This document shows, in pieces, positions 50,269-60,195 of a DNA stretch of 64,000 bases (position 1 is the stretch's first letter; each line of letters opens with the position of its first letter). Made by a program: the position numbers and the translations under genes. Under the pieces are notes generated by a model that was given only the letters and a program-made list of their open reading frames with translations, was not told the origin of the DNA and did no database searches. The stretch is from Streptomyces spirodelae. GTDB taxonomy: Bacteria > Actinomycetota > Actinomycetes > Streptomycetales > Streptomycetaceae. The stretch is taken from NCBI RefSeq assembly GCF_017676385.1, contig NZ_JAFFZN010000030.1, forward strand, positions 36,765 to 100,764, read 5' to 3'.

Positions 50269-53076
50269 CTACCCGCCCCTGATGACCGTCAGCACCTCGT
50301 CCAGCTCCTCGGGCTTGACCAGGACGTCCCGCGCCTTGGAGCCCTCGCTGGGGCCCACCACGCCCCGCGACTCCATCAGGTCCATCAGCCGCCCCGCCTT
50401 GGCGAAGCCCACCCGCAGCTTTCGCTGGAGCATCGAGGTGGAGCCGAACTGGGTGGAGACGACCAGCTCCGCCGCCTGGCAGAGCAGATCCATGTCGTCG
50501 CCGATCTCCTCGTCGATCTCCTTCTTCTTGCTCTGGCCGCCGGTCACATCCTCCCGGAAGACCGGCGTCATCTGGGCCTTGCAGTGTTCGACGACCGCCT
50601 GGACCTCGTGCTCGTTGACGTAGGCGCCCTGCATCCGGGTCGGCTTGCTGGCGCCCATCGGCAGGAACAGCCCGTCGCCCTTGCCGATGAGCTTCTCGGC
50701 GCCGCCCTGGTCGAGGATGACGCGGCTGTCGGCCAGGGACGAGGTGGAGAAGCCGAGCCGGGAGGGGACATTGGCCTTGATCAGGCCGGTGACGACATCG
50801 ACCGACGGCCGCTGGGTGGCCAGCACCAGGTGGATACCCGCCGCCCGCGCAAGCTGGGTGATCCGTACGATCGCGTCCTCCACGTCGCGCGGCGCAACCA
50901 TCATCAGGTCGGCCAGCTCGTCCACGATGACCAGCAGATAGGGGTAAGGCGTCAGCTCCCGTTCGCTGCCCTCCGGAGCCGAGACCCGGCCGGCGCGCAC
51001 CGCCTCGTTGAAGTCGTCGATATGGCGGAACCCGAACGCCGCCAGGTCGTCGTAGCGCAGGTCCATCTCGCGGACGACCCACTGGAGCGCCTCGGCCGCC
51101 TTCTTCGGATTGGTGATGATCGGCGTGATCAGGTGCGGGATGCCCTCGTAGGCCGTCAGCTCGACCCGCTTGGGGTCCACGAGCACCATCCGCACATCCT
51201 CGGGGGTGGCCCGGGCCATCACCGAAGTGATGAGGCAGTTGATGCACGAGGACTTGCCCGAGCCGGTGGCACCCGCGACCAGGATGTGCGGCATCTTCGC
51301 CAGGTTGGCCGAAACGTAGCCGCCCTCGACGTCCTTACCGAGCCCGACCAGCAGCGGATGGTGCTCGCCCGATGCCTCCGCCGAGCGCAGCACATCCCCG
51401 AGATTGACCATCTCACGGTCGCTGTTGGGGATCTCGATACCGACCGCGGACTTCCCGGGGATCGGGTTGATGATCCGGACATCGGGGCTGGCGACGGCAT
51501 ACGCGATGTTCTTGGCCAGCGCGGTGATCTTCTCGACCTTCACACCGGGGCCCAGCTCCACCTCATAGCGGGTGACCGTCGGGCCGCGGGTGAACCCGGT
51601 GACTGCGGCGTCCACCTTGAACTCGGTGAAGACGGTGGTCAGCGACTGCACCACCTGGTCGTTGGCGGCGCTGCGGGAGCGTCCGGGCCCGCCCCGCTCC
51701 AGCAGGTCGAGGGACGGCAGCGCATAGGTGATGTCCCCCGACAGCTGGAGCTGTTCGGCGCGCGGAGGCAGCTCGGACGGCTCCGGTGGCGCGGGCGCCC
51801 TGGTCAGGTCCGGCACCGGCGTCCGTTCGGTGACCTCGTCGTCGGCGTGGCCGGGCCGGACACCGGCGCTGTCCGCGCCGCCCCGTCCCCCGCCCCGGGC
51901 ACCGGGCACGGAGTCGGCGCCTGGGGCCTGCCGCTTCCTGCCGCGGGACTTGGCAACCGAGCTGGTCAGATCGGCGACCACGGGCGAGGGCTGGATGCCG
52001 TTGACCACGGCGCCGTCCAGCGAGGCCGCAGCGGCGGCGGCCAGATCGACCGCGTCCAGCGTCCGCTCGGTCTCCCCGGCGCTCGCACCGACCACCGCGC
52101 CGTCCTCGGGCAGCGGCTCCTGCGTCCCGGCACCCCGCCTGTTCTGCCGGGCTGCGCGACGACGGCGGTCGAGGGCCTCCTTCTCGGCGAGCGCGGGAGC
52201 GATCTGCTCCTTGCGCATGCTGTGCGCACGGCGCCCGGGGGCCGGCTCCTCCTCGTCCGGTTCGACGTCGTAGTCGTACCCGGCCACCGGCTGGACGAGG
52301 CCCAGCCGGACCCCGGCGGCCCGCAGCCGCTGTGGGATGGCGTTGACCGGTGTCGCCGTCACCACCAGCAGTCCGAAGACGGTGACGAGCGCGAGCAGCG
52401 CCACCGCCAGCATCTCGCCCATGGTGGCGATCAGCGGCCGGGAGACGGCCCAGCCGACCAGGCCGCCCGCGTCCCGCAGCGTGTCCTCGCCCTCGCCCCT
52501 GCCGGGGGCACCGCAGCCGATGTGGACGAGCCCCAGCACACCGACCAGCAGCGCCGAAAGACCGATCACGATACGGCCGTTGGCCTCCGGCTTCTCCGGA
52601 TGGCGGATCAGCCGTACGGAGATGACGGCCAGCATTATCGGCACCAGCAGGTCCAGCCGTCCGAACGCGCCGGTCACCAGCATCTCCACCAGATCGCCGA
52701 CCGGGCCCTGGAGGTTGGACCAGGTGCCGGCGGCCACGATCAGCGCCAGACCGAGCAGCAGCAGGGCGAGGCCGTCCTTGCGGTGTGCTGGGTCAAGCGC
52801 CTTGCCGCTGCGCCCGATACCGCGGAGGACGGCGCCGACCGCGTGCGCGAGGCCGAGCCAGCAGGTCTTGAGCACCCTCAGCACACCGCTGCTGGGGGAG
52901 GGCGCGCCCTTGCCCTTGCCGCCCTTGGCCGCAGCCTTCTTGGCGGGCGCCTTCTTGGCCGGTGCCTTCTTGGGTGGCGCCTTCTTCGCCGGGGCCGCCT
53001 TCGCGGCTTTCGGGGCAGCCTTTTTGGCGGGTGCTTTCTTGGCAGCCTTTCCTGTTCCCGACGCGCGTGAGGCCAT
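50269..53076 (-). CDS. ftsK: DNA translocase FtsK
   Basis: 935 aa. ATG at 53076. The first ~55 residues are a Lys/Ala/Pro-rich tail of repeating PAKKA units. About four transmembrane segments (to ~300), a Pro/Glu/Gly linker, then the RecA-like motor: GATGSGKSS from 602, FSTSSLADSRVILDQGGAEK, and the C-terminal gamma winged helix (~865-935, LRVGFAKAGRLMDLMESRG) that reads polarity sequences. In sporulating Streptomyces FtsK/SpoIIIE proteins clear chromosomes from closing septa. The HTH gene follows downstream and the OsaB gene lies upstream on the same strand. Confidence 0.95.
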   Translation of the reverse strand: MASRASGTGKAAKKAPAKKAAPKAAKAAPAKKAPPKKAPAKKAPAKKAAAKGGKGKGAPSPSSGVLRVLKTCWLGLAHAVGAVLRGIGRSGKALDPAHRKDGLALLLLGLALIVAAGTWSNLQGPVGDLVEMLVTGAFGRLDLLVPIMLAVISVRLIRHPEKPEANGRIVIGLSALLVGVLGLVHIGCGAPGRGEGEDTLRDAGGLVGWAVSRPLIATMGEMLAVALLALVTVFGLLVVTATPVNAIPQRLRAAGVRLGLVQPVAGYDYDVEPDEEEPAPGRRAHSMRKEQIAPALAEKEALDRRRRAARQNRRGAGTQEPLPEDGAVVGASAGETERTLDAVDLAAAAAASLDGAVVNGIQPSPVVADLTSSVAKSRGRKRQAPGADSVPGARGGGRGGADSAGVRPGHADDEVTERTPVPDLTRAPAPPEPSELPPRAEQLQLSGDITYALPSLDLLERGGPGRSRSAANDQVVQSLTTVFTEFKVDAAVTGFTRGPTVTRYEVELGPGVKVEKITALAKNIAYAVASPDVRIINPIPGKSAVGIEIPNSDREMVNLGDVLRSAEASGEHHPLLVGLGKDVEGGYVSANLAKMPHILVAGATGSGKSSCINCLITSVMARATPEDVRMVLVDPKRVELTAYEGIPHLITPIITNPKKAAEALQWVVREMDLRYDDLAAFGFRHIDDFNEAVRAGRVSAPEGSERELTPYPYLLVIVDELADLMMVAPRDVEDAIVRITQLARAAGIHLVLATQRPSVDVVTGLIKANVPSRLGFSTSSLADSRVILDQGGAEKLIGKGDGLFLPMGASKPTRMQGAYVNEHEVQAVVEHCKAQMTPVFREDVTGGQSKKKEIDEEIGDDMDLLCQAAELVVSTQFGSTSMLQRKLRVGFAKAGRLMDLMESRGVVGPSEGSKARDVLVKPEELDEVLTVIRGG

Positions 53077-53273
53077 AGGTGCGAGGTTACCTGGGCCGGG
53101 CACCCGAGGCACGGATGACCGGGGTACCGCATGAGCTCCCAGGGGCTGCCGTTCCGCAGCCGGGCTCCGACCGGTCGTCAGTTCCGGGCGCGTGGCGCTG
53201 CTCCCGCTCAGCGCGGGGTGCCGGCCCTTTCAGCGCGGCGTACTGCCCCGCCTCGGTGGTGCTGCGCGGGCTC

Positions 53274-53969
53274 TCAGTTCTGCGAGGGCACCTGGGTCGA
53301 GGGGTCACCGTCCGCGCCGGGGCCGAGCGCGTCAAGTGCGCTGCGCAGCCCCGCCAGTTTGCGCTCCAGGTGGGCGGCGGTCGCCACTGCCGCGGCGTCA
53401 GCCGAGTCGCCCAGCTGCTTGGTCAGCGCCTCGGCCTGCTCCTCGACAGCGGCAAGGCGCGCGGACAGCTCGACCAGCAGGCCCTGTGCCGCGTCGCCCT
53501 CCTCGTCCGCACCGGGGCGCCGATCGCCGCCGTTGCCCTCCAACTGCAGTCGCAGCAGCGACGCCTGCTCGCGCAGCTGCACGTTCTTCATATAGAGGTC
53601 GACGAAGACCGAGACCTTCGCCCGCAGCACCCAGGGGTCGAACGGCTTGGAGATGTAGTCGACCGCACCTGCCGCATAGCCGCGGAAGGTGTGGTGCGGA
53701 CCGTGGTTGATGGCCGTGAGGAAGATGATGGGGATGTCGCGGGTGCGCTCGCGACGCTTGATATGGGCAGCTGTCTCGAAGCCGTCCATGCCCGGCATCT
53801 GGACATCCAGCAGAATGACCGCGAAGTCGTCGGTCAACAGCGCTTTGAGCGCTTCCTCCCCTGACGATGCCCGTACCAGCGTCTGATCGAGCGCGGAGAG
53901 AATGGCCTCCAGCGCCAGCAGATTCTCCGGCCGGTCATCGACCAGGAGGATCTTGGCCTTCTGCACCAT
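53274..53969 (-). CDS. osaB: response regulator OsaB
   Basis: 231 aa. ATG at 53969 with GAGGAGG eight bases upstream. Receiver domain only plus coiled coil: Asp11-Asp12 acidic pocket, phosphoacceptor Asp55 in VILLDVQMPG, Thr in FLTAINHG and Lys in DYISKPFDPW. From ~130 a leucine/glutamine coiled coil (LREQASLLRLQL) and a second helix (~185-215) replace any DNA-binding domain. Gene order with the giant kinase matches S. coelicolor OsaB (SCO5749), required for osmoadaptation, and the coiled coil is a feature noted for it. It probably receives phosphate from OsaA, encoded 248 bases upstream. Confidence 0.88.
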   Translation of the reverse strand: MVQKAKILLVDDRPENLLALEAILSALDQTLVRASSGEEALKALLTDDFAVILLDVQMPGMDGFETAAHIKRRERTRDIPIIFLTAINHGPHHTFRGYAAGAVDYISKPFDPWVLRAKVSVFVDLYMKNVQLREQASLLRLQLEGNGGDRRPGADEEGDAAQGLLVELSARLAAVEEQAEALTKQLGDSADAAAVATAAHLERKLAGLRSALDALGPGADGDPSTQVPSQN

Positions 53970-54217
53970 GGCCCGTCCTCCTCGCCCCGGCAGCCTTTCG
54001 GACGCCGCCCCTGGGAGCGGCCTCCTGTCGCCGCCGCCCGTCCTTGTGCCGGTCATGGTAGCCGCACCCTGCGGTCCGCCACACCCTGTCACCGAGATGT
54101 CACTGTGCACGTAGCAGAAACGCCCCAGGGGACCAAAAGGTTCCCGGTTTACCGCGTTTCCACACGCGCTTGACCACACTGAGTCAACGTATGGCCCTCA
54201 TCGACACGGTGTCATAT

Positions 54218-57200
54218 TCACCCGCCATCCATCCACCGCCTCATGACGTCCAGCAGGTGATCAGTGTCCACCGGCTTGGTGACGTAGTCGGAAGCACCGG
54301 CCTCGATGCTCTTCTCCCGGTCGCCCTTCATCGCCTTGGCGGTCAGCGCGATGATCGGCAGACCGGCGAACTGCGGCATCTTGCGGATGGCCGCCGTCGT
54401 CGCGTAACCGTCCATCTCCGGCATCATGATGTCCATCAGCACCACGGCCGCGTCGTCGTGCTGCTCCAGCACCTCGATGCCCTCCCGGCCGTTCTCGGCG
54501 TAGAGCACCTGAAGGCCGTGCTGCTCCAGGACGCTGGTGAGCGCGAAGACATTGCGGATGTCGTCGTCGACGATGAGCACCTTCCGGCCCGCCAGATCGC
54601 CGGTGCCGCCCGGCACGATGGAGGGCGCCTCCTGCTCTCCAGCACGCGCTTCCCGCCCTGGTGCCTCGGCGGCCGCGCCGCCGTTCTCGGCCACCGCGCC
54701 GCCCTGCTGCTCGCCGGCGCCCGCCACTCGCGGAGCCGCGCCGTTGCCCCGTACCGCCCCGTTGGCGGTCCCGTTCGCACTGCCCGCACCGTTGTCCGAC
54801 GGCACTGACGGGCGGGCCTCCGGGGGCAGTTCGGGCTGCGCCTGGCCGCTGGCGTCCCGCATCCGCCGCCGGTCGGCCAGTGAGTGCGCTGCCTCCTCCG
54901 CGGTCTGCTCGGGGGCCGCGGGGGCCGTCCCCGTACCCTCGCCCGGCCCGGCCTGCGCCGCCGCCCCCTCCGGTTCGGCGGCCGACGCCTCCCCAGCCCC
55001 CGTACGCGCCTCCGGCAGGCTCAACGGGGCGCTGCCCGAGGCGAGCTGCCCGTAGCCCTGCGGTGGCAGCTCCGTCGGGTGCAGCGGCAGGTAGAGGGTG
55101 AAGGTGGAGCCGCGGCCCGGCTCACTGACCGCGTCGATCTCACCGCCCAGCAGCCGTGCGATCTCCCGGCTGATGGACAGTCCCAGGCCCGTGCCGCCGT
55201 ACTTGCGCGACGTGGTGCCGTCTGCCTGCTTGAACGCCTCGAAGATGACCCGCATCTTGCTCTGCGCGATACCGATACCGGTGTCCGTCACCGAGAAGGC
55301 GATCAGCTCCGAGTCGGGGTCCCGCAGCGAACCGTGCTCCAGCATCTGCTCGCGGATCGCGCCAGGCACATCCGAGCGGGCCGAGCGGATCACCAGCTCG
55401 ACGGCGCCGCTGTCGGTGAACTTCACCGCGTTGGACAGCAGATTGCGCAGCACCTGCAGCAGCCGCTGCTCGTCGGTGTGCAGCGTTGCGGGCAGCTCCG
55501 GCGAGACACTCACCGAGAAGTCCAACCCCTTCTCCACCGTCAGCGGCCGGAAAGTGGCCTCCACATAGTCGACCAGTTGCACCAGTGCGATACGCGTCGG
55601 GCTGACATCCATCTTGCCCGCCTCGACCTTCGACAGATCGAGGATGTCGTTGATCAACTGCAGCAGGTCGGAGCCCGCGCCGTGGATCGTCTCGGCGAAC
55701 TCGACCTGCTTGGGCGACAGGTTGTGCTCCGCGTTGTCCGCCAGCAGCTTGGCCAGGATCAGCAGCGAGTTGAGCGGCGTACGCAACTCGTGCGACATGT
55801 TGGCCAGGAACTCCGACTTGTAGCGCATCGAGACCGAGAGCTGCTCGGCACGCTCCTCCAGGACCTGCCGCGCCTCCTCGATCTCCCGGTTCTTGATCTC
55901 GATGTCGCTGTTGGTCTGGGCGAGCTGCTCGGCCTTCTCCTCCAGCGCCGCGTTGGACTCCTGAAGTGCCCTCTGCCGGTTCTCCAGCTCCCCCGAGCGC
56001 TCCTTCAGCTGCGCCGTCAGCTCCTGCGACTGCTCCAGCAGCCGCTCGGTACGCATATTGACGCTGATGGTGTTGACGCTCGTGGCGATCATCTCGGCGA
56101 TCTGGTTGAGGAAGTCCTTCTGGATCTGCCCGAACGGCTGGAAGGACGCCAGCTCGATCACACCGAGCACCGTGCCCTCGAAGATGACGGGCAGCACCAC
56201 CAGATGCGCGGGCGGGGCCTCACCGAGCCCCGAGGAGATCTTCAGATAGCCGGGCGGCACATTGCCCATCTCGATGGTGCGCTTCTCCTTGGCCGCCGTG
56301 CCGACCAGCGACTCGCCCGGCAGGAAGGAGGTGGGCATGCTGTCGGTGCAGTAGCCGTAGCTGCCCAGCATCCGCAGCTCGTACTTGCCGTCCTCCCCGG
56401 GCCCCGCGCCGACGCCCACCGCGCCCTCCGGAGTGCCCTCCGGCAGCGAGATGAAGAACGCGCCGTGCTGTGCGGAGACCACCGGCGTCAGCTCGCTCAT
56501 GATGAGCCCCGCCACGTCCCGCAGATCGCGGCGACCCTGCATCAGGCCGGAAATGCGCGCCAGGTTGCCCTTGAGCCAGTCCTGCTCCTGGTTGGCCTGC
56601 GTGGTGTCCCGCAGGTTGGCGATCATCGTGTTGATGTAGCCCTGCAGCTCCAGGATCTCCCCGGCCGCCTCGACGTCGATACGGACGTTGTGGTCGCCAC
56701 GGGTCACCGCGGTGGCGACCTCGGCGATCGCCCTCACCTGACGGGTGAGGTTGCCCGCCATCTCGTTGACGGAGTCGGTCAGGTCCTTCCACGTACCGGC
56801 GACTCCCGGCACCCGCGCCTGACCGCCCAACTGGCCCTCGGTGCCCACCTCACGGGCCACCCGGGTGACCTGCTCGGCGAACGACGACAGCTGGTCGACC
56901 ATCGTGTTGATGGTCGTCTTCAGCTGCAGGATCTCGCCGTTGGCCTCGATGTCGATCTTCTTGGTGAGATCGCCCTTGGCGATGGCGGTGGTGACCATGG
57001 CGATCTGCCGCACCTGGCCGGTCAGGTTGGACGCCATCGAGTTCACCGACTCGGTCAGGTCCTTCCACGTGCCCGCGACGCCCTGCACCCGCGCCTGGCC
57101 GCCCAGCACACCGTCCGTGCCCACCTCACGGGCCACCCGCGTCACCTGCTCCGCGAACGACGAGAGCGTGGTGACCATCGTGTTGACCGTGTCCGCGAGC

Positions 57201-59899
57201 TGCGCGACCTCGCCGCTTGCCTCGACGGTGACCTTCTTGGTCAGGTCACCGCCCGCCACCGCGGTGGCCACCTGGGAGATGTTGCGCACCTGGCTGGTGA
57301 GGTTGTTGGCCATGATGTTGACGTTGTCGGTCAGGTCCTTCCAGATGCCCGACACGTCACGCACCCGCGCCTGGCCGCCGAGAATGCCCTCGGTGCCCAC
57401 CTCACGGGCCACCCGGGTCACCTGCTCGGCGAACGACGAGAGGGTGTCCACCATGGTGTTGACGGTCGTCACCAGGGCGAGCACCTCGCCCTTGGCGTCC
57501 ACGGTGATCTTCTTGGACAGGTCGCCCTGTGCGACAGCCGTGGTGACCTCGGCGATGTTGCGGACCTGGGAGGTCAGGTTGTTCGCCATGAAGTTCACCG
57601 ACTGCGTGAGGTCCTTCCAGGTGCCCGAGACACCCTTGACCTCCGCCTGGCCCCCCAGGATGCCCTCCGTGCCCACCTCACGGGCGACCCTGGTGACCTC
57701 CTCGGCGAACGACGAGAGCTGGTCGACCATCGTGTTCAGCGTGGTCTTCAGCTCCAGGATCTCGCCGCGCGCGTCCACGTCGATCTTCTGCGACAGATCG
57801 CCCCGGGCCACTGCGGTGGCCACCTGCGAGATGTTGCGCACCTGGCTGGTCAGATTGCCGGCCATCCCGTTCACGGAATCGGTCAGATCGCGCCACACTC
57901 CCGCGACGCCGGGTACCTGCGCCTGACCACCCAGCCTGCCCTCCGTACCGACCTCACGGGCCACCCGCGTGACCTGGTCGGCGAAGGCAGAGAGCTGGTC
58001 GACCATCGTGTTGATGGTGTTCTTCAGCTCCAGGATCTCGCCGCGCGCATCAACCTCGATCTTCTGCGAGAGGTCACCCCGCGCCACCGCCGTGGTCACC
58101 TGAGCGATCTGCCGCACCTGGGAGGTCAGGTTGTTGGCCATGAAGTTGACGGAGTTCGTCAGGTCCTTCCAGGTGCCCGAGACGCCGTCCACGCGGGCCT
58201 GGCCGCCCAGCCGGCCCTCGGTTCCCACGTCCCTGGCCATCCTGGTCACCTGCTCGGCGAAGGACGACAACTGGTCCACCATCGTGTTGACGGTGTTCTT
58301 CAGCTGGAGCATCTCGCCGGAGACGTCAACGGTGACCTTCTGCGACAGATCACCGTTCGCCACCGCCGTCGTCACCTGAGCGATGTTGCGGACCTGCCCG
58401 GTGAGATTGCGGAACGCGGTGTTGACCGAGTCCGTCAGATCCTTCCAGGTACCCGCCGCGCCGGGCACGGCCGCCTGCCCGCCCAGCTCACCTTCGACGC
58501 CGATCTCCCTGGCGACCCGGGTCACCTCGGCGCCGAACGCGGAGAGTTGGTCGACCATCGTGTTGACGGTGTTCTTCAGCTCCTGCATCTCGCCGGAGAC
58601 GTCAACGGTGACCTTCTGCGACAGATCACCGTTCGCCACCGCCGTCGTCACCTGAGCGATGTCCCGCACCTGAGCGGTCAGATTCCGGAAGGCGGAGTTG
58701 ACCGAGTCCGTCAGATCCTTCCAGATTCCCGCGGCCCCCGGCACCACCGCCTGGCCGCCCAGCACGCCGTCCGTGCCGACCTCGCTGGCAGCCCGCGTGA
58801 CCTCGTCGGCCAGAGTGCGCAGCGTGTCCGTCATCGCGTTGATCGTCTCGGCGAGCTGCGCCACCTCGCCCCGCGCGTTCACGGTGATCTTCTGCGACAG
58901 GTCGCCGTTGGCCACCGCTGTCGTCACCTGGGCGATCTCGCGGACCTGGGAGGTCAGATTGCCCGCCATCAGATTGACGGAGTCCGTCAGGTCCTTCCAG
59001 ACGCCCGCGACGCCCTGCACCCGCGCCTGGCCGCCCAACTCGCCCTCGGTGCCGACCTCGCGCGCGACCCTGGTGACCTCGGACTGGAAGGAGGAGAGCT
59101 GGTCCACCATCGTGTTGACGGTGTTCTTCAGCTCCAGCATCTCGCCGGCGACATGGACGGTCACCTTGCGTGACAAGTCACCCTTGGCGACCGCCGTGGT
59201 CACCAGAGCGATATCCCGCACCTGAGCCGTCAGCCGCGACGCCATGGTGTTGACGGAATCAGTCAGATCCTTCCAGGAACCGGACATTCCGCGCACGCGC
59301 GCCTGGCCGCCCAGCTTGCCCTCGGTCCCGACCTCGCTGGCGACCCGCGTCACCTCGTCCGTGAACGCCGAGAGCTGGTCCACCAGCCCGTTGACCGTAC
59401 GGCCGACCTTCAGGAACTCCCCCCGCAGCGGATGCCCGCCGCCCTCGGCCCCACGCGAGCGCAGGTCCATGCGCTGCTCCAGGTCGCCGTCGGCGACGGC
59501 CGTCAGCACCCTGCCCACCTCGGAGACGGGCCACACCAGGTCGTCCACCAACGCGTTCGCCGCGTCGATCGCCGACGCCCAGGAGCCCTCACACGTGCCG
59601 GTCTGCAGCCGCTCTGTGAGTTTTCCCTCACGTCCGACCACCCGCCGCACCCGGGACAGCTCACCCGTCAGGTGCAGATTCTGGTCCGCGACCTCGTTGA
59701 AGACCGCGGCGATCTCGGCCATCGGGCCCTCACCGGTCACGGTCAGCCGCTTGCGGAAATTGCCGTCCCGCATCGCTGTCAGCCCGGTCAGAAGCTTGTT
59801 GAGGGCCGCGGCGTCCACCTCGACCGTCCCGCTTCTACGGGACCGTCCGCCCTTCGCGCGCGTGTTGCCGCTACGCGCGGTTGTGGTGCCAGACTCCAC
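54218..59899 (-). CDS. osaA: giant HAMP-repeat hybrid histidine kinase OsaA
   Basis: 1893 aa. GTG at 59899 with GGAGG four bases upstream. No transmembrane segment, so cytoplasmic. N-terminal HAMP-like units, then ten tandem 92-residue HAMP-containing repeats (about residues 180-1100, each with LGGQA..V....G.WKDLT), a GAF domain (~1110-1270), a long coiled coil, HisKA with His1370 (NMSHELRTPL), HATPase (LLSNAVKF, YGGTGLGLSIS), an Ala/Pro/Glu linker, and a C-terminal receiver with Asp1823 (VVLMDIMMPEMDG). Poly-HAMP kinases of this type resemble fungal osmosensors (Nik1/HogI). Synteny with osaB and osaC supports the osmoadaptation role described in S. coelicolor. Confidence 0.92.
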   Translation of the reverse strand: MESGTTTARSGNTRAKGGRSRRSGTVEVDAAALNKLLTGLTAMRDGNFRKRLTVTGEGPMAEIAAVFNEVADQNLHLTGELSRVRRVVGREGKLTERLQTGTCEGSWASAIDAANALVDDLVWPVSEVGRVLTAVADGDLEQRMDLRSRGAEGGGHPLRGEFLKVGRTVNGLVDQLSAFTDEVTRVASEVGTEGKLGGQARVRGMSGSWKDLTDSVNTMASRLTAQVRDIALVTTAVAKGDLSRKVTVHVAGEMLELKNTVNTMVDQLSSFQSEVTRVAREVGTEGELGGQARVQGVAGVWKDLTDSVNLMAGNLTSQVREIAQVTTAVANGDLSQKITVNARGEVAQLAETINAMTDTLRTLADEVTRAASEVGTDGVLGGQAVVPGAAGIWKDLTDSVNSAFRNLTAQVRDIAQVTTAVANGDLSQKVTVDVSGEMQELKNTVNTMVDQLSAFGAEVTRVAREIGVEGELGGQAAVPGAAGTWKDLTDSVNTAFRNLTGQVRNIAQVTTAVANGDLSQKVTVDVSGEMLQLKNTVNTMVDQLSSFAEQVTRMARDVGTEGRLGGQARVDGVSGTWKDLTNSVNFMANNLTSQVRQIAQVTTAVARGDLSQKIEVDARGEILELKNTINTMVDQLSAFADQVTRVAREVGTEGRLGGQAQVPGVAGVWRDLTDSVNGMAGNLTSQVRNISQVATAVARGDLSQKIDVDARGEILELKTTLNTMVDQLSSFAEEVTRVAREVGTEGILGGQAEVKGVSGTWKDLTQSVNFMANNLTSQVRNIAEVTTAVAQGDLSKKITVDAKGEVLALVTTVNTMVDTLSSFAEQVTRVAREVGTEGILGGQARVRDVSGIWKDLTDNVNIMANNLTSQVRNISQVATAVAGGDLTKKVTVEASGEVAQLADTVNTMVTTLSSFAEQVTRVAREVGTDGVLGGQARVQGVAGTWKDLTESVNSMASNLTGQVRQIAMVTTAIAKGDLTKKIDIEANGEILQLKTTINTMVDQLSSFAEQVTRVAREVGTEGQLGGQARVPGVAGTWKDLTDSVNEMAGNLTRQVRAIAEVATAVTRGDHNVRIDVEAAGEILELQGYINTMIANLRDTTQANQEQDWLKGNLARISGLMQGRRDLRDVAGLIMSELTPVVSAQHGAFFISLPEGTPEGAVGVGAGPGEDGKYELRMLGSYGYCTDSMPTSFLPGESLVGTAAKEKRTIEMGNVPPGYLKISSGLGEAPPAHLVVLPVIFEGTVLGVIELASFQPFGQIQKDFLNQIAEMIATSVNTISVNMRTERLLEQSQELTAQLKERSGELENRQRALQESNAALEEKAEQLAQTNSDIEIKNREIEEARQVLEERAEQLSVSMRYKSEFLANMSHELRTPLNSLLILAKLLADNAEHNLSPKQVEFAETIHGAGSDLLQLINDILDLSKVEAGKMDVSPTRIALVQLVDYVEATFRPLTVEKGLDFSVSVSPELPATLHTDEQRLLQVLRNLLSNAVKFTDSGAVELVIRSARSDVPGAIREQMLEHGSLRDPDSELIAFSVTDTGIGIAQSKMRVIFEAFKQADGTTSRKYGGTGLGLSISREIARLLGGEIDAVSEPGRGSTFTLYLPLHPTELPPQGYGQLASGSAPLSLPEARTGAGEASAAEPEGAAAQAGPGEGTGTAPAAPEQTAEEAAHSLADRRRMRDASGQAQPELPPEARPSVPSDNGAGSANGTANGAVRGNGAAPRVAGAGEQQGGAVAENGGAAAEAPGREARAGEQEAPSIVPGGTGDLAGRKVLIVDDDIRNVFALTSVLEQHGLQVLYAENGREGIEVLEQHDDAAVVLMDIMMPEMDGYATTAAIRKMPQFAGLPIIALTAKAMKGDREKSIEAGASDYVTKPVDTDHLLDVMRRWMDGG
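56661..59420 (-). repeat. ten in-frame 276-bp repeats encoding HAMP units of OsaA
   Basis: The conserved AGGTCCTTCC/AGATCCTTCC-type element (WKDLT codons) recurs at 56781, 57057, 57333, 57609, 57885 (diverged), 58161, 58437, 58713, 58989 and 59265, exactly 276 bases apart, with no insertion or deletion. Unit borders are approximate. Copies differ by many substitutions. Confidence 0.9.
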
Positions 59900-60114
59900 T
59901 GCCCCTCCTGCGGGTCGACCTTCCTGCCCGGGCCCTTGTACTCCGAGCCTTCCCAGTGTTTCACCCTGCCCGAACCCGGCGATAACAGTTCGGCAGCATG
60001 GCATATCGCACTGCGTTCGCGGACCCGGTGGGAAATCACCCGCATCCGGCGGCCACTCGCCGTGGATACGTAAGTAACCTGGCACCCAGCTGTCCGTTCA
60101 CCCCCATGTCGGCG

Positions 60115-60141
60115 GGGTGCCCGACCGGGTCAAATGGGTAG
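60115..60141 (+). promoter_or_regulatory. possible sigma-B-type promoter for osaC
   Basis: GGGT (60115-60118), 17 bases, GGGTAG (60136-60141), near the GNNTN14-16GGGTAC/T pattern of Streptomyces SigB but one base long in spacing and with G in place of C/T. osaC of S. coelicolor is reported to depend on SigB. Confidence 0.35.
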
Positions 60142-60195
60142 GGGCTTCGCAGGGGGCAGCGGTGTGAGTACGAAGGGCGACGGAGGGGCGCTGCG

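Noticed and set aside
50098..53070. Long plus-strand open frame opposite ftsK (990 codons)
   Set aside because: Antisense shadow of ftsK with GDRHH-type low-complexity composition and no start signals; FtsK motor motifs are clear on the other strand.
54128..54144. Hairpin GGGGACC/GGTTCCC as osaA terminator
   Set aside because: One mismatch in the stem, no U-run, and 75 bases from the osaA stop; weak support.
54884..59173. 1429-codon open frame on the plus strand opposite osaA
   Set aside because: It is a mirror of the repeats in osaA caused by GC-rich third positions. It has no RBS, and its translation is His/Gly/Leu/Arg-rich with no domain, while the minus frame has complete kinase motifs.
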